Assembly (NCBI GenBank): GCA_021822605.1
Contig: JAKAQL010000003.1
Coordinates: 1-64,000, forward strand
Reading direction: 5' to 3'
Length of the DNA: 64,000 bases
Origin: Actinomycetes bacterium
Lineage (GTDB): Bacteria > Actinomycetota > Acidimicrobiia > Acidimicrobiales > Acidimicrobiaceae
This document shows positions 9,199 through 18,741 of the stretch, one piece after another. Numbering within the stretch: the first letter of the stretch is position 1; each line of letters begins with the position of its first letter. The position numbers and the translations under genes are program-made. The notes beneath the pieces were generated by a model that worked only from the letters and a program-made list of their open reading frames with translations, ran no database searches and was not told the origin of the DNA.

Positions 9199-9449
9199 CC
9201 CCTGAATCGATTGCCCACTGTTCAGTTGGCGCCAGAGTGATGCTGACAGGAAAACCCAGTGGTAAGGGCACGGAGGTGCTCCTGATCGTTCACCGACGGG
9301 TGAGTCGTGTTGGGCAAGTCGACGGGTGAGGTCTCAAGGGAGGAGGTGCCTTGCGAAAGTGACAGGGGCTTGTTCGTAATCTAAACGGGCTAGCGGCTCG
9401 CTATCTGGCCAATTTTGGTGTTGAACTCCTTGTTTGGTCACCAATCTCG

Positions 9450-10289
9450 TCACGTAGTATTGGGTTCGAAAAAACCTTCCTGAGCGAGTTCGTTGTAGAC
9501 CTGGTCGAAAGCGGAGTCTGACAGACCGATGTGACGAGCTAGCTCTGCCTTTGTCGTCACCCCTTGGGCAAAGGCGGCGATGACTCGTCCCCGGAGCTGG
9601 CGATGTGAACCCTCAAAGGTCGACTGACGTCGTGGAGTCTTATGGGGATCATCTCCGCGACCCTGAAAGAGACAGCCCTCCTGTAGCGGACAGACGGCAC
9701 ATGCTGGTTGTGGACGACAGATCGTGGCTCCGAGATCAAAAACGGCTTGGGTCCAGGTCCATATCTGCCCGGCGGGCACCAATTCGTCTGCTTTACGTTG
9801 CAGTTCGCGAGTTTGCTCAAGGGTGCCAAAGAATGCACGTAAGAGAACTCGTCGCGTATTGGTGTCGAGCGCACTGACACGATGGTTGAAGGCCTGAGCG
9901 AGGATGGCGTTGGCAATGTAGGGCCCGATTCCCGGAAGGGAACGGAGAACTCGATAGTCGTCAGGCACGAGGCCCTGGTGCTGGTTGTGAATACTACGTG
10001 CGCATTCGCGAAGGCGTAGGGCTCGACGGTTGTAACCAAGCCCACTCCACAGGGCTAGCAGTTCCTGGATTGGAGCGTCTGCAAGCACGGCAATGGTGGG
10101 AAAGCGTTGCACGAAACTTGGAAAGATAGTGGCGACTCGAGATACTTGTGTTTGGGTGAGCATAACCTCGGCTACGAGCACCAAGAAGGGGTCCCTGGTT
10201 TCTCGCCAGGGTAATGCGCGGCGATGTTGGTTACCCCAAGCGAGGAGTTCTGTCTGTAGACGTTGTTGCTGATCTTTTAGTACCTTCAT
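9450..10289 (-). CDS. mutY: A/G-specific adenine glycosylase MutY
   Basis: 279 residues. It removes adenine mispaired with 8-oxoguanine. Visible are the catalytic glutamate in AEVMLTQTQVSRV, the helix-hairpin-helix SLPGIGPYIANAIL, the catalytic aspartate in ALDTNTRRVLLRAF, and the iron-sulfur cysteines in CRPQPACAVCPLQEGC. Spacing of the first two cysteines is five residues, where six is usual. The protein ends about 60-70 residues after the cluster and has no C-terminal NUDIX-like 8-oxoG recognition domain; the tail (VTTKAELARHIGLSDSAFDQ) looks like a small helical winged-helix piece. The start is ATG at 10289 with only a weak ribosome binding site. Confidence 0.92.
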   Translation of the reverse strand: MKVLKDQQQRLQTELLAWGNQHRRALPWRETRDPFLVLVAEVMLTQTQVSRVATIFPSFVQRFPTIAVLADAPIQELLALWSGLGYNRRALRLRECARSIHNQHQGLVPDDYRVLRSLPGIGPYIANAILAQAFNHRVSALDTNTRRVLLRAFFGTLEQTRELQRKADELVPAGQIWTWTQAVFDLGATICRPQPACAVCPLQEGCLFQGRGDDPHKTPRRQSTFEGSHRQLRGRVIAAFAQGVTTKAELARHIGLSDSAFDQVYNELAQEGFFEPNTT

Positions 10290-11184
10290 GGATACCGAGA
10301 GCGTAATAGGTCATCGAGCGGCCGACGTGTTCTAGGGTTAGTACACGGGAGTCCTCGGTGTTGTCCGCGCCACAGCTGGGAGGATTTACCATTTCGATAG
10401 CACATTCTCACAGCTGATTCGTCCGGTTGTCTGGGGTGCGGCTAGCTGCCATAGTTGGTGGGCTGGAGGGGCACCGCGTGCACAGCTGGAGCGTCCGATG
10501 CGAGTTGGAGTAAACCATTTTCGCCAGGGACTACAGGATTTGGGTTCGAGCCCGATAATATATCTGTAGCTCAAGAATTCTGTCCTAAGCCCTCCGGCAT
10601 GACAGAATGGCAACCGCTCCCGCAAGACGGTGCTACCGGAGGAAGAGCTGGCTGGTCGTGGTGACCGGCAAGGCGGGAAGCCTTCGCTGTATAGCTCGGT
10701 TTCCCATTGATTTTGGGAGGCGTGTGGTGCAACTCGATAGTGGCGGAGAGAAGTTCAGCAGTCCGCAGCAGAGGGATGAGTTTTCGGTCGGTGCTATGTC
10801 GTACACCGAGAGAAGCATCAAGAGTGCCAATACCTATGATCTTTGCGTGCGAGCGAAGTTGGTTAGACAAACGCACAAGCCCTGCACGCGACACCGCAGC
10901 GGGTGCGAGATGCGCAGTGGCTCGCGTGAACCTGGGGATATGTACGCTGGGTTCATAGGCTAGCGTCGAGTTCGCTCAATGACAAGCCTCCGTATGCGCA
11001 CGGAGTTTGTCTTTCCTAACTCGATACTCTGTCACCAACAGTGGCTTGGCCCAGTGGTTGGACCTGGTCGGACTGGCCCGCTTGGTTTGACGATCCATAT
11101 CAACATCGCAACAAGATTTTTGTATTTACGTCTTTGAACCTAAGATCGCAGAGTCGATCTATCTGAAACAAGGAGATCACCAAA
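10290..11184. other. Long intergenic region between mutY and metY
   Basis: 895 bp between divergent genes. The left two thirds contain only weak open frames on both strands, none family-like. The right end (about 10981-11184) is the metY leader with two strong hairpins, annotated separately. I found no complete tRNA: a T-arm-like GGGTTCGAGCCC near 10548 has a six-base loop and no matching acceptor stem. Confidence 0.5.
10981..11078 (+). promoter_or_regulatory. Structured leader RNA candidate upstream of metY
   Basis: Two hairpins lie in tandem. The first runs 10981-11011: GACAA and CTCCGT pair with ACGGAG and TTGTC around a six-base loop, giving 11 pairs with small bulges. The second runs 11048-11078, with GGCCCAGT pairing to ACTGGCC with one bulged base. 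The metY start is about 100 nt further on. Sulfur-amino-acid genes are often controlled by leader RNA (SAM or SAH riboswitches), but I could not match this to a known SAM class. It could also be two operators or chance structure. Confidence 0.35.
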
Positions 11185-12483
11185 GTGTCCCAATGGGGAT
11201 TTGAAACACAGCAGATTCATGCAGGAGCAGTCGCGGACCCGACAACGGGGGCTCGTGCCGTTCCGATCTATCAGACCTCGAGCTATGTCTTTCGCGACAC
11301 CGATCACGCTGCGGCACTCTTTGGCCTGCAAGAACTCGGTAATATCTATACTCGTCTTGGGAACCCAACGCAGGCGGTCTTCGAGGACCGGATTGCTGTT
11401 CTCGAGGGCGGTGTAGGCGCGCTCGCCACCGCCAGTGGGCAGGCGGCTGAGACGCTAGCGCTGGTCAACCTCGCCGAAGGTGGTGGTCATATCGTCGCGT
11501 CATCATCCCTCTACGGAGGTAGTTACAACCTTTTGCATTACACGCTCGCCAAGCTCGGAATCCAGACGACCTTTATCTCCGACGCCGATGATCTCGGTGA
11601 ATGGGAGTCAGCGATCCGACCCGAGACTCGAGCGTTTTATGCAGAGACGATCGGGAATCCCAAAGGGGATATCATCGATTTTGCGGGTATTGCTAGTGTT
11701 GCGCACGACCATGGTATCCCCCTGGTGGTGGATAACACTCTTGCGACTCCTTTTCTGGCACAGCCCTTGCGCTATGGTGCGGATATTGTTGTGCACTCGG
11801 CTACTAAATTTATCGGCGGGCATGGCACATCTTTAGGTGGCGTGATTGTTGATGGCGGGACATTCGACTACGAGAACTCGGGTCGTTTCTCCAACTTCAC
11901 CGAGCCCGATGAGAGTTATCACGGCTTGGTCTACGCCGAACTACCAGAAGCATTATGGCCAGCCCGTTACATTTTGAAGGCACGACTGCAGTACATGCGC
12001 GATATCGGTGCCGCGGTATCGCCGTTCAATGCGTTTCAGTTCCTGTTGGGACTGGAGACGCTAAGTCTAAGGATGGAACGCCATGTCGCCAACGCTCAAG
12101 CAGTTGCTGAGTGGCTCGAAGCAAGGAGTGAGGTTGCCTGGGTCTCCTATGCCGGCTTGCCTTCGAGCCCATGGCACGCGCGCCAGCAACAATACTTGCC
12201 GCGAGGCGCAGGGGCAATCATCGGCTTTGGTATCAGAGGTTCCGAGAACACAGGACAGCGCTTTATCGAAGGACTTGACCTCTTCAGTCACTTGGCCAAC
12301 GTCGGCGATGTGCGTAGTCTGGCGATCCATCCCGCCTCGACCACCCATTCACAGTTGACGGAGGCTGAACGCATCGCCACTGGAGTGAGTGCCGACCTTA
12401 TCCGTCTGTCGATCGGTCTTGAGACTATTGACGATATCTTGGCCGATTTGGAGGCTGGTTTCCGTGCTGCAAAAGAGAGTTGA
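11185..12483 (+). CDS. metY: O-acetylhomoserine sulfhydrylase MetY
   Basis: 432 residues, typical for the O-acetyl-L-homoserine aminocarboxypropyltransferase branch of the Cys/Met PLP enzymes. It makes homocysteine directly from O-acetylhomoserine and sulfide. The PLP lysine is in VHSATKFIGGHG, preceded by PLVVDNTLATPFL. N-terminal QQIHAG and YQTSSYVF motifs match family members. The start is GTG at 11185 with AAGGAG upstream. metX, which supplies its substrate, starts within its 3' end, so the two are translated from one message. The leader contains strong hairpins. Confidence 0.95.
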   Translation: MSQWGFETQQIHAGAVADPTTGARAVPIYQTSSYVFRDTDHAAALFGLQELGNIYTRLGNPTQAVFEDRIAVLEGGVGALATASGQAAETLALVNLAEGGGHIVASSSLYGGSYNLLHYTLAKLGIQTTFISDADDLGEWESAIRPETRAFYAETIGNPKGDIIDFAGIASVAHDHGIPLVVDNTLATPFLAQPLRYGADIVVHSATKFIGGHGTSLGGVIVDGGTFDYENSGRFSNFTEPDESYHGLVYAELPEALWPARYILKARLQYMRDIGAAVSPFNAFQFLLGLETLSLRMERHVANAQAVAEWLEARSEVAWVSYAGLPSSPWHARQQQYLPRGAGAIIGFGIRGSENTGQRFIEGLDLFSHLANVGDVRSLAIHPASTTHSQLTEAERIATGVSADLIRLSIGLETIDDILADLEAGFRAAKES

Positions 12484-13609
12484 GGAGGTGGCGACGGCTG
12501 CGTGGCACACTGGTATCTTTGCCGGACACCGTCAATTTGCGCGGGTTCTCGATGACTTTGTGACCGAGTTCGGCGTGGCGATTGGCCCTATCGATGTCGC
12601 CTATGAGACATGGGGAACGTTGAATGCCGACCATAGTAACGCGGTGTTGGTGCTCCACGCCTTAACCGGAGATTCGCACGCGGTGGGTCAGATCGAGGAT
12701 GGACATGCGACGCCAGGTTGGTGGAATGGACTGATTGGGCCAGGCCTGGCGATCGACACGAGTCGGTACTTTGTGGTGTGCCCGAACGTACTTGGTGGGT
12801 GTCAAGGGACGACTGGCCCCTCTTCGGTCGCACCTGATGGAGAGGTCTACGGCTCGAGATTTCCAACGATTACCATCCGTGATCAGGTGGCCGTTGAGTA
12901 TGCACTCGCCAGAGCTCTTGGCATCGAACGATTTGCTGGAATCGTTGGTGGGTCGATGGGTGGCATGCGGGTTTTGGAGTGGCTGATCAGTTACCCTGAG
13001 GCCTGCGAACGAGCTGTAGTGTTAGCGGTTGGGGCAACGGCGACCGCAGAGCAGATCGCACTCTCCTCGTTGCAGATTCGCATGATTGAGAGCGATCCCA
13101 ACTTCTGCGGTGGGGACTACCATCGTTACGGAGTAGTGCCTAGCCACGGACTTCGCCTCGCTCGTGAGCTCGCTCACCTCAGTTATCGAAGCCCTGACGA
13201 GCTCGATACGCGCTTTGGACGCAGTCGGCAATCGGTGTCGTCGACGACCTCTGGAGCGGACCTAGACGGGGACGCCTCTTTCGCGGTGGAGTCCTATCTC
13301 GCCCATCATGGGCAAAAGCTTGTGCAGCGCTTCGATGCCAACTCCTATATCCGACTGTCTGAGGCGATGAATCATCATGACGTTGGCCGTGGCCGAGGTG
13401 GCGTTCGCCACGCACTTCGACGGGTGAAGGCAAAGGTAACCGTGATTGGGATCTCTTCTGATCGTCTGTTCCCTGTTCAACAGCAGCGAACCATTGCAGA
13501 AGCACTGCCGACCTGTGATGGCATGTACATCGTTGAGTCACGGATCGGCCATGACGGATTCCTTGTTGAAGTGAGGGCGATCGGAGACATCATCCGATCG
13601 GTGCTCTAA
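12464..13609 (+). CDS. metX: Homoserine O-acetyltransferase MetX
   Basis: About 381 residues of alpha/beta-hydrolase fold. It acetylates homoserine with acetyl-CoA to give the substrate of MetY. The nucleophile elbow is VGGSMGGMRVLEW; the charge-relay aspartate is in GISSDRLFP and the histidine in IGHDGFLVE. N-terminal VAYETWGTLNADHSNAVLVLHALTG is diagnostic. The frame is open further upstream inside metY; I prefer GTG at 12464 because GGAGG lies nine bases before it, but GTG at 12488 is possible. It overlaps metY by about 20 bp, implying translational coupling. Confidence 0.93.
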   Translation: MLQKRVEEVATAAWHTGIFAGHRQFARVLDDFVTEFGVAIGPIDVAYETWGTLNADHSNAVLVLHALTGDSHAVGQIEDGHATPGWWNGLIGPGLAIDTSRYFVVCPNVLGGCQGTTGPSSVAPDGEVYGSRFPTITIRDQVAVEYALARALGIERFAGIVGGSMGGMRVLEWLISYPEACERAVVLAVGATATAEQIALSSLQIRMIESDPNFCGGDYHRYGVVPSHGLRLARELAHLSYRSPDELDTRFGRSRQSVSSTTSGADLDGDASFAVESYLAHHGQKLVQRFDANSYIRLSEAMNHHDVGRGRGGVRHALRRVKAKVTVIGISSDRLFPVQQQRTIAEALPTCDGMYIVESRIGHDGFLVEVRAIGDIIRSVL

Positions 13610-13857
13610 CGGGGGTACGAGGAGGCTGGCTCGTGATCTCGGTCTGCAACTGCCGCCAGTCTATCGTTATGCGACACATGCGCTCGAGAGGGATCTGCCC
13701 TAGTTGAGCGTGGCCGGAATCTGTGGAACGGCCAGCGAGCACAGACCTATTCCAAACGTTTTGATGGAGTTGTGCCACGAACCACTCCAGGTGTCCGACT
13801 GCGTGACCACCTGGTCCACCGCTCTGGCGAACCGCTGCCATGGTTCAGTGATGTGCG

Positions 13858-14367
13858 TTATGGTAGTGAGGTGACCGGGGGTCCATAACGGTTGGGCCCA
13901 GGGGTGGATCGTTGCGCCAAAAAGACTAGGAGGATGATGTTGCCGATAAGCGGAATGAGCCCTACAAAAATCCATCCACCGCTGTGATCGGTATCGTGGA
14001 GGCGTCGAAGCGTGATGCCTATCGAGGGAATAATGAGCGCCAGCACGTAGGCGTAGTACACGATAAAGAAGGCAAGATTGTGTACCACGAAGAAGACAGC
14101 CAACAGTATGAGACCGACGATAGCGTTGGCCAGGTAAGCCTTCCAGTACTCCCCCCTCGTTGACCGTATGCGGAAGTTCGTATAGAGTCGCCACATTCTG
14201 AGATAGGCTGCCGCGAAGGAGATCGAGGGAACTACGAAACCGAGGTTCGCCTCAGGAGCCCCTTCATACTTCGGAAGTCCACCCGATTCATGGCCGCCTT
14301 CGCCAGGGTCCGGTGGTGTCGCGAGATTGTCCATTCTTTGCCCCCATGCAGTCGTCAGAGGGATCAT
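13858..14367 (-). CDS. DUF805 family membrane protein
   Basis: About 169 residues. A polar N-terminal 60 residues are followed by the DUF805 pattern: an arginine-rich entry (RIRSTRGEYWKAYL), several hydrophobic segments, then the family signature SIGITLRRLHDTDHSGGW and a final IPLIGNIILLVFLA segment. Such inner-membrane proteins (YhaH/YhaI-like) have no established function. I start it at ATG 14367, which has GAAGG upstream; ATG at 14334 is a second option. The frame is open further upstream, but that sequence is not family-like. Confidence 0.8.
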   Translation of the reverse strand: MIPLTTAWGQRMDNLATPPDPGEGGHESGGLPKYEGAPEANLGFVVPSISFAAAYLRMWRLYTNFRIRSTRGEYWKAYLANAIVGLILLAVFFVVHNLAFFIVYYAYVLALIIPSIGITLRRLHDTDHSGGWIFVGLIPLIGNIILLVFLAQRSTPGPNRYGPPVTSLP

Positions 14368-14633
14368 AGCAGTGCCTTCATCACGACGAGGCGTTGTTGT
14401 CAAAGTTTTGGTGAGAAACGTTGTCCTCGACACCTCTCCGGCATGGTGGTCTCGTGGTTGGCGAGTCGTGTAGCGGTGATTCGCCCGGCCAAGAGTATCC
14501 AGGCGATCACGATGCGAGACTCCATTATGAGCTGAGCAGGGCAGCGGTCTTGATGCCATCGCACCTTGTCGGTCAAGACCGCACAGAAACGAGTGGTAGA
14601 ATCATGGAACCAACGGTGTGAGTGTGATACGAG

Positions 14634-15293
14634 ATGGGCCAAGGTGACCGAGTGCAGGAGCAGCGGAGGCATTGGGAGAGGACCTATGGTGAACATCCGT
14701 CGATGTACGGATTGTCGGCCAGCGAGCCAGGTTCCTACGCCATCGCTTTGTTTGCGCGTCTTGGACTCCGTAGTGTGCTCGAATTGGGAGCCGGACAGGG
14801 TCGAGACACCATTCCGATGCTGGAGGCCGGCCTCGACGTCATCGCGCTTGATTATGCGGAGGAGGGATTAGCAGAGATCAGATCGCGAGCTGACCGTTAC
14901 GGGGTGCAACTCTCCACCATTGTGCATGACGTGCGGCAGCCCTTGCCCTTTGAGGATGCCTCCTTCGATGCGTGTTACTCTCACATGCTCTTCAACATGG
15001 CTTTGACAACCACGGAGCTCGTGACGCTCAGTCATGAGGTGGAACGAGTTCTTCGTCCCGGAGGGGTATTGATCTATACAGCAAGGCATACCGGTGACGC
15101 TCATTATGGGACAGGAGTCGATCACGGTGACAATCGCTACGAGAACGGAGGCTTCATCGTGCACTTTCTCGATCGAGATCTTATCAATAGGCTCGCGGAA
15201 GGGTTCCGCATCGACGAGGTTACTGAGTTTGTGGAAGGTGCACTGCCGCGGAAACTCTTTCGAGTGACTATGACCCGACTGCCGGTGAGCTGA
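14634..15293 (+). CDS. SAM-dependent methyltransferase (class I)
   Basis: 219 residues with the Rossmann SAM-binding motif VLELGAGQGRDTIPMLEAG, the acidic ribose-binding strand VIALDYAEEGL, and motif IV-like FDACYSHMLFNMAL, as in the Methyltransf_11/25 group. The substrate is unknown. The start ATG at 14634 has no strong ribosome binding site. It stands alone ahead of the FUSC gene on the same strand, 143 bp apart. Confidence 0.85.
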   Translation: MGQGDRVQEQRRHWERTYGEHPSMYGLSASEPGSYAIALFARLGLRSVLELGAGQGRDTIPMLEAGLDVIALDYAEEGLAEIRSRADRYGVQLSTIVHDVRQPLPFEDASFDACYSHMLFNMALTTTELVTLSHEVERVLRPGGVLIYTARHTGDAHYGTGVDHGDNRYENGGFIVHFLDRDLINRLAEGFRIDEVTEFVEGALPRKLFRVTMTRLPVS

Positions 15294-15436
15294 TTCACCC
15301 GCTATTGATTGAAGGGCTGCCGGCCAGGTGTATCCAGATCAGAGGGATGGCGAATCTTGAAGGTCCGCTTATGGGCTGATGAGAGCGCCAATTTGGCCGT
15401 TAGTCTGATGGAGGCGGTACTAGTTGCTAGATCTCG

Positions 15437-17584
15437 GTGAAAGATCTAGCTGCAGCGATGGGAAAAATTGGAGTGACAGGCCAAGAGCGCATCAAGAATG
15501 GACCATGGCGCGCCCTTCTCGATGACATTGCCAGCGTTGAGCGTTCCGGCATGGCGGTATCGGTGGGGTTGCGTTGTGCACTTGGCATGCTTCCCCCACT
15601 CATCATTGGCGTCGCTACAGGCTTTGTTGGCGATGGAGTGAGTGCCGCGGTGGGTGCACTTGTCGTTGGCTTTGTCTCGTTTGAGGGTCGTTACCGCAGT
15701 ACCCTACGGAACATGCTGCTCGCGAGCATTGGGGTGACGATCTCTGCCTTCGTCGGAGCGATCGCAGCTCCCCATCTCTTTTTGCTCCTCATTGTGCTGG
15801 CTATTTGGGGGTTGTTGGGTGGGCTTGGGGGAGCTTTCGGGCCGGGTATGTCAATGGCGGCGATGCAGGCAGTCGAGGTTTTGGTGGTCTTCAGTGCGCT
15901 CGGGATGGGGGTTGAGAGTTCGATAGTTCAGGCGTTGTGGGTACTCGGTGGAGCCCTTTTTCAAATTGTGCTCCTCCTTCTCACATGGCCGACACGGAGG
16001 CTCGATGGTGAAATGGCTTCGGTGGGTGAGGTCTACCGTCGATTGGCCAACTACGCGAGATCGACACCGCGAACCGCTCCACCGGCAGATCAGCTGATAG
16101 CTGGAGCAGATTGGTTGGGTGACCCAAATCCACTGGGTGATCCGTCGGCTATCGTCGCGCTTAAGGAGCTCTTTCAATTGGCCCAGGATATCCGCCTATC
16201 GCTCAGCGCTCTGGTTTTTGAGTCACGAGGCGACGGAGATGAGAGCCAATGGGCTCTGGAGTTTCTCCGTCAGGCAGCCTCTCTATTGGGGGCTATCGGT
16301 GACCAACTCAGCTCGTCGACCTCTCTTCGCGCCAAGATGCACCTTTGGAGCCGTCGACGTCGCAGGCTCTTGTTGACCTCGATTGAACTGCGGGTGCCTG
16401 ACGCCGATGAGTCCAAACCAATCCTCGGACTGATTTCTCGACAGCTCCAAAGAGCTTTGGATCTCGTGAGCGAGGTTGGTGACCTTGGCTCTCATGTAGT
16501 CTTGCCTGGGTTGAGTCGTGGCCACGGGAGCCTTGACGAGACTGTGCGGAGAAGGTTGCGTGGTCTTCGCAAAGTCCTCGCCTCCGACTCGGAGCTGCTC
16601 TTTCACGCAGGACGTCTGGTTCTCGTGCTTGTTGTCGGTACCTATCTTGCCCATGCCTTCGCGTTGCCAAACGGTTACTGGGTCCCCATGACTGCGGCCG
16701 TGGTTTTGCAGGGGGATTTCAGCGGAACAGTACAGCGCGGGCTGGCCCGCCTGGGAGGAACGCTCATCGGTGCGGTTGCCGTGACCGAGCTGGCGGCACT
16801 CGTAGTACCGAGTCACGGCATTCTGATCATGGTGATCGTGTTGTTGACCTGGGGCACCTATGCGACCTATCGGGCTAATTACTTCCTCTACAGTATTTTC
16901 TTGACCTCAGATGTGGTGGCGATGTTCGCGATGATCGGCTCGCCAGTGGGCAAGACGGCCGAAGAGCGCGCTGTTGCTACCGCCTTGGGGGGAGTGGTAG
17001 CGATCGCTGTTTTTCTGCTGTGGCCAACGTGGCGTCGACGTCTATTGCCAGGAGCGCTTGCCTCCATGGTGAGGACACAGGGTGCTTATGCCGCCGAGGT
17101 ACTGCGGGCTTTTGATGTGACCTTTGCCGACCAGAGTGGGGCACTCAACGTAGAGGAGTTACGCGTGCGTTCAGTCGGGGCACGCTCATCTCGACAGCTC
17201 GCTGCCACTCTTCTTGAGGGCATGTCTACAGAGCCTGGTACGCAAGAGAGGGCAGTGACGACGGCTGGCGCTATTCTCTCGCAGGTCAACTTTTGTGCGT
17301 TGCTTGCGCTCGCACTCAACGCCGAGCTCCTTCATGAACATCAGTTCTTCACCGGGATGGTTGAGCTCGGTGATGCGGTTGAGGCTCTGTCTTCGTATCA
17401 AGCCGACCGTTTGGCGTCATTCGGGTTGATGTCTGATCCAGAAGAGATGGGTCAACAGCCGTCCATTCCCTCTGATCTCGTTGCTTCAACTGAGCTCTAT
17501 CGACAAATCTTGGAGCTCGTCAGCAGTTTCCAAGAGCTTGACGCTCTCATCGAACAGTATGGGTCTGTCGTCCTGACGATGTGA
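15437..17584 (+). CDS. FUSC family inner-membrane protein, two membrane blocks
   Basis: 715 residues in the aromatic-acid-exporter/YccS-like layout. It has a first block of about six hydrophobic segments (residues 40-185), a long soluble middle (about 190-390), a second block (about 395-535) with the FUSC_2 signature NGYWVPMTAAVVLQG then RLGGTLIGAVAV, and a C-terminal helical region. Family members are thought to export aromatic acids or to affect envelope lipids. The start is GTG at 15437 or ATG at 15458; neither has a strong ribosome binding site. It appears monocistronic. Confidence 0.85.
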   Translation: MKDLAAAMGKIGVTGQERIKNGPWRALLDDIASVERSGMAVSVGLRCALGMLPPLIIGVATGFVGDGVSAAVGALVVGFVSFEGRYRSTLRNMLLASIGVTISAFVGAIAAPHLFLLLIVLAIWGLLGGLGGAFGPGMSMAAMQAVEVLVVFSALGMGVESSIVQALWVLGGALFQIVLLLLTWPTRRLDGEMASVGEVYRRLANYARSTPRTAPPADQLIAGADWLGDPNPLGDPSAIVALKELFQLAQDIRLSLSALVFESRGDGDESQWALEFLRQAASLLGAIGDQLSSSTSLRAKMHLWSRRRRRLLLTSIELRVPDADESKPILGLISRQLQRALDLVSEVGDLGSHVVLPGLSRGHGSLDETVRRRLRGLRKVLASDSELLFHAGRLVLVLVVGTYLAHAFALPNGYWVPMTAAVVLQGDFSGTVQRGLARLGGTLIGAVAVTELAALVVPSHGILIMVIVLLTWGTYATYRANYFLYSIFLTSDVVAMFAMIGSPVGKTAEERAVATALGGVVAIAVFLLWPTWRRRLLPGALASMVRTQGAYAAEVLRAFDVTFADQSGALNVEELRVRSVGARSSRQLAATLLEGMSTEPGTQERAVTTAGAILSQVNFCALLALALNAELLHEHQFFTGMVELGDAVEALSSYQADRLASFGLMSDPEEMGQQPSIPSDLVASTELYRQILELVSSFQELDALIEQYGSVVLTM

Positions 17585-18048
17585 GATCCAGATCATGACG
17601 TCGGTGGTCTGAGGGCGGACCGTTGCTGAGCTTGGAGGGTCCGTTGATAGAGGGCGTATGGTCTACGCGAGTGATTCGGTGCCTTCTGACCGAAGCCCTC
17701 CGATCGTGATAGACAGCGGTCACTCCGACCGACTCTGGCACTAGGTTGATGTTCGCGCGGAATACCCACCGGGGGTGGTGGGCTGGCCAATGACACACAA
17801 AGGAGATTGAGATGGAGAGTGAGCAGCGGTTTTCTGGATCCTTAGAGGGCGGAATCGCTCGGTTGGAAGGCCCTGTATGCGGTGAATTCTAACCATACGT
17901 CGGCCTAGGTCGCTGACCCGACAATGCGATTTGCAAGATGGAGGAAAAGGAGTATGGAGGAAGGAGTATCCGCAGAGGGAATCGTGATTCGGTCGAGCCA
18001 AGTCAGCATGCGGGGGTACCCTCGGACCCTCAGGGGGCACAGCGCGAA
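17585..18048. other. Intergenic region after the FUSC gene
   Basis: 464 bp between convergent genes. It contains a compact hairpin-like CCACC/GGTGG motif near 17767 and two very small frames with good ribosome binding sites (17812 and 17954). No larger gene, tRNA or T-run terminator is visible. Confidence 0.5.
17812..17892 (+). CDS. Possible 26-residue small protein
   Basis: An ATG at 17812 is preceded by AAAGGAG at ideal spacing and opens 26 codons ending in TAA. The peptide is hydrophilic with no membrane segment and no known relative. The strong ribosome binding site is the only support; without transcription or conservation data it may be chance. Confidence 0.25.
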   Translation: MESEQRFSGSLEGGIARLEGPVCGEF

Positions 18049-18534
18049 CTATCGATGGTGACGTAATGGGGTAGGGATGAGAGCGAGAATGAGGATGCCG
18101 AGTAGTGCCACGGCCATGAGGATGACCGTGCCGGTAGCAAGCCAGGTGTTCGAAAATGCGAGCGTGAATGTAAGGGCATTACGAAGGGTTTGCGTTCGAT
18201 CGACAACGGTTGGGTGGAGCAGGTCGTGGTGGACGAAGAGGTACGACCCGACTACAACCAGGATGCTAGCGCATCCAACGATGAGTCGGACAAGTCGTGA
18301 TCGAAGCCACCAGAGGACAAGGACGATAAGCGGGACGAGGAGAACCAACTTCGTCATGGTGACGACGGCGATGATGCTGGGCACGGGAGCGAGATCCCCG
18401 CTCAGCGGCGCATAGGCAACCCAACCAGTGAGGCCCCGAGCGAACGCCACGTCGATCAGAATTGGTAGGAGCCAGACGACCAGCACGATCCAGATGGTGG
18501 CGATGCCGATCCTGTGGGTGGTGTCGCGGTTCAT
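18049..18534 (-). CDS. Small polytopic membrane protein, unknown function
   Basis: 161 residues with four strongly hydrophobic segments (around 10-30, 52-75, 82-102 and 130-152) and an extracytoplasmic loop between segments 3 and 4. I recognise no family. The start ATG at 18534 has GAG directly before and GGAG ten bases before. It lies just downstream of the sigma/propeller pair on the same strand, about 210 bp away, and could be co-regulated, but nothing shows that. Confidence 0.65.
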   Translation of the reverse strand: MNRDTTHRIGIATIWIVLVVWLLPILIDVAFARGLTGWVAYAPLSGDLAPVPSIIAVVTMTKLVLLVPLIVLVLWWLRSRLVRLIVGCASILVVVGSYLFVHHDLLHPTVVDRTQTLRNALTFTLAFSNTWLATGTVILMAVALLGILILALIPTPLRHHR

Positions 18535-18741
18535 CTCAAAATGCTCCGATAGTCGATCGAAGGCATTGGTGTGTGGTCACTGAGCGGTCTCCGTTGTCCT
18601 TTGATACCCGAGTGTCATAGCGTCTCTACACGTTATCGTATTTATGCTGAGTTTGTGTCGCTCCATTGAGAAGAGACATCGTTGCGTGCTCGACAGTTGA
18701 CCGCAGCGGATGGGTGGTGTCGATCTACAGTACCAGGGTAA

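Noticed and set aside
10540-10580. T-arm-like GGGTTCGAGCCC followed by a D-arm-like GTAGCTCA
   Set aside because: The loop is six bases instead of seven, the order of arms is wrong for one tRNA, and no acceptor stem pairs.
10571-10963. Overlapping frames of about 110 codons on both strands upstream of metY
   Set aside because: No ribosome binding site, no family-like sequence, and both strands open equally, as expected by chance.
11012-11184. SAM-I/SAM-IV riboswitch before metY
   Set aside because: The core motifs of these classes could not be found; kept as an unclassified structured leader.
17954-18061. 35-codon frame with AAAGGAG
   Set aside because: Spacing between ribosome binding site and ATG is too short and the frame runs into the opposite-strand gene.
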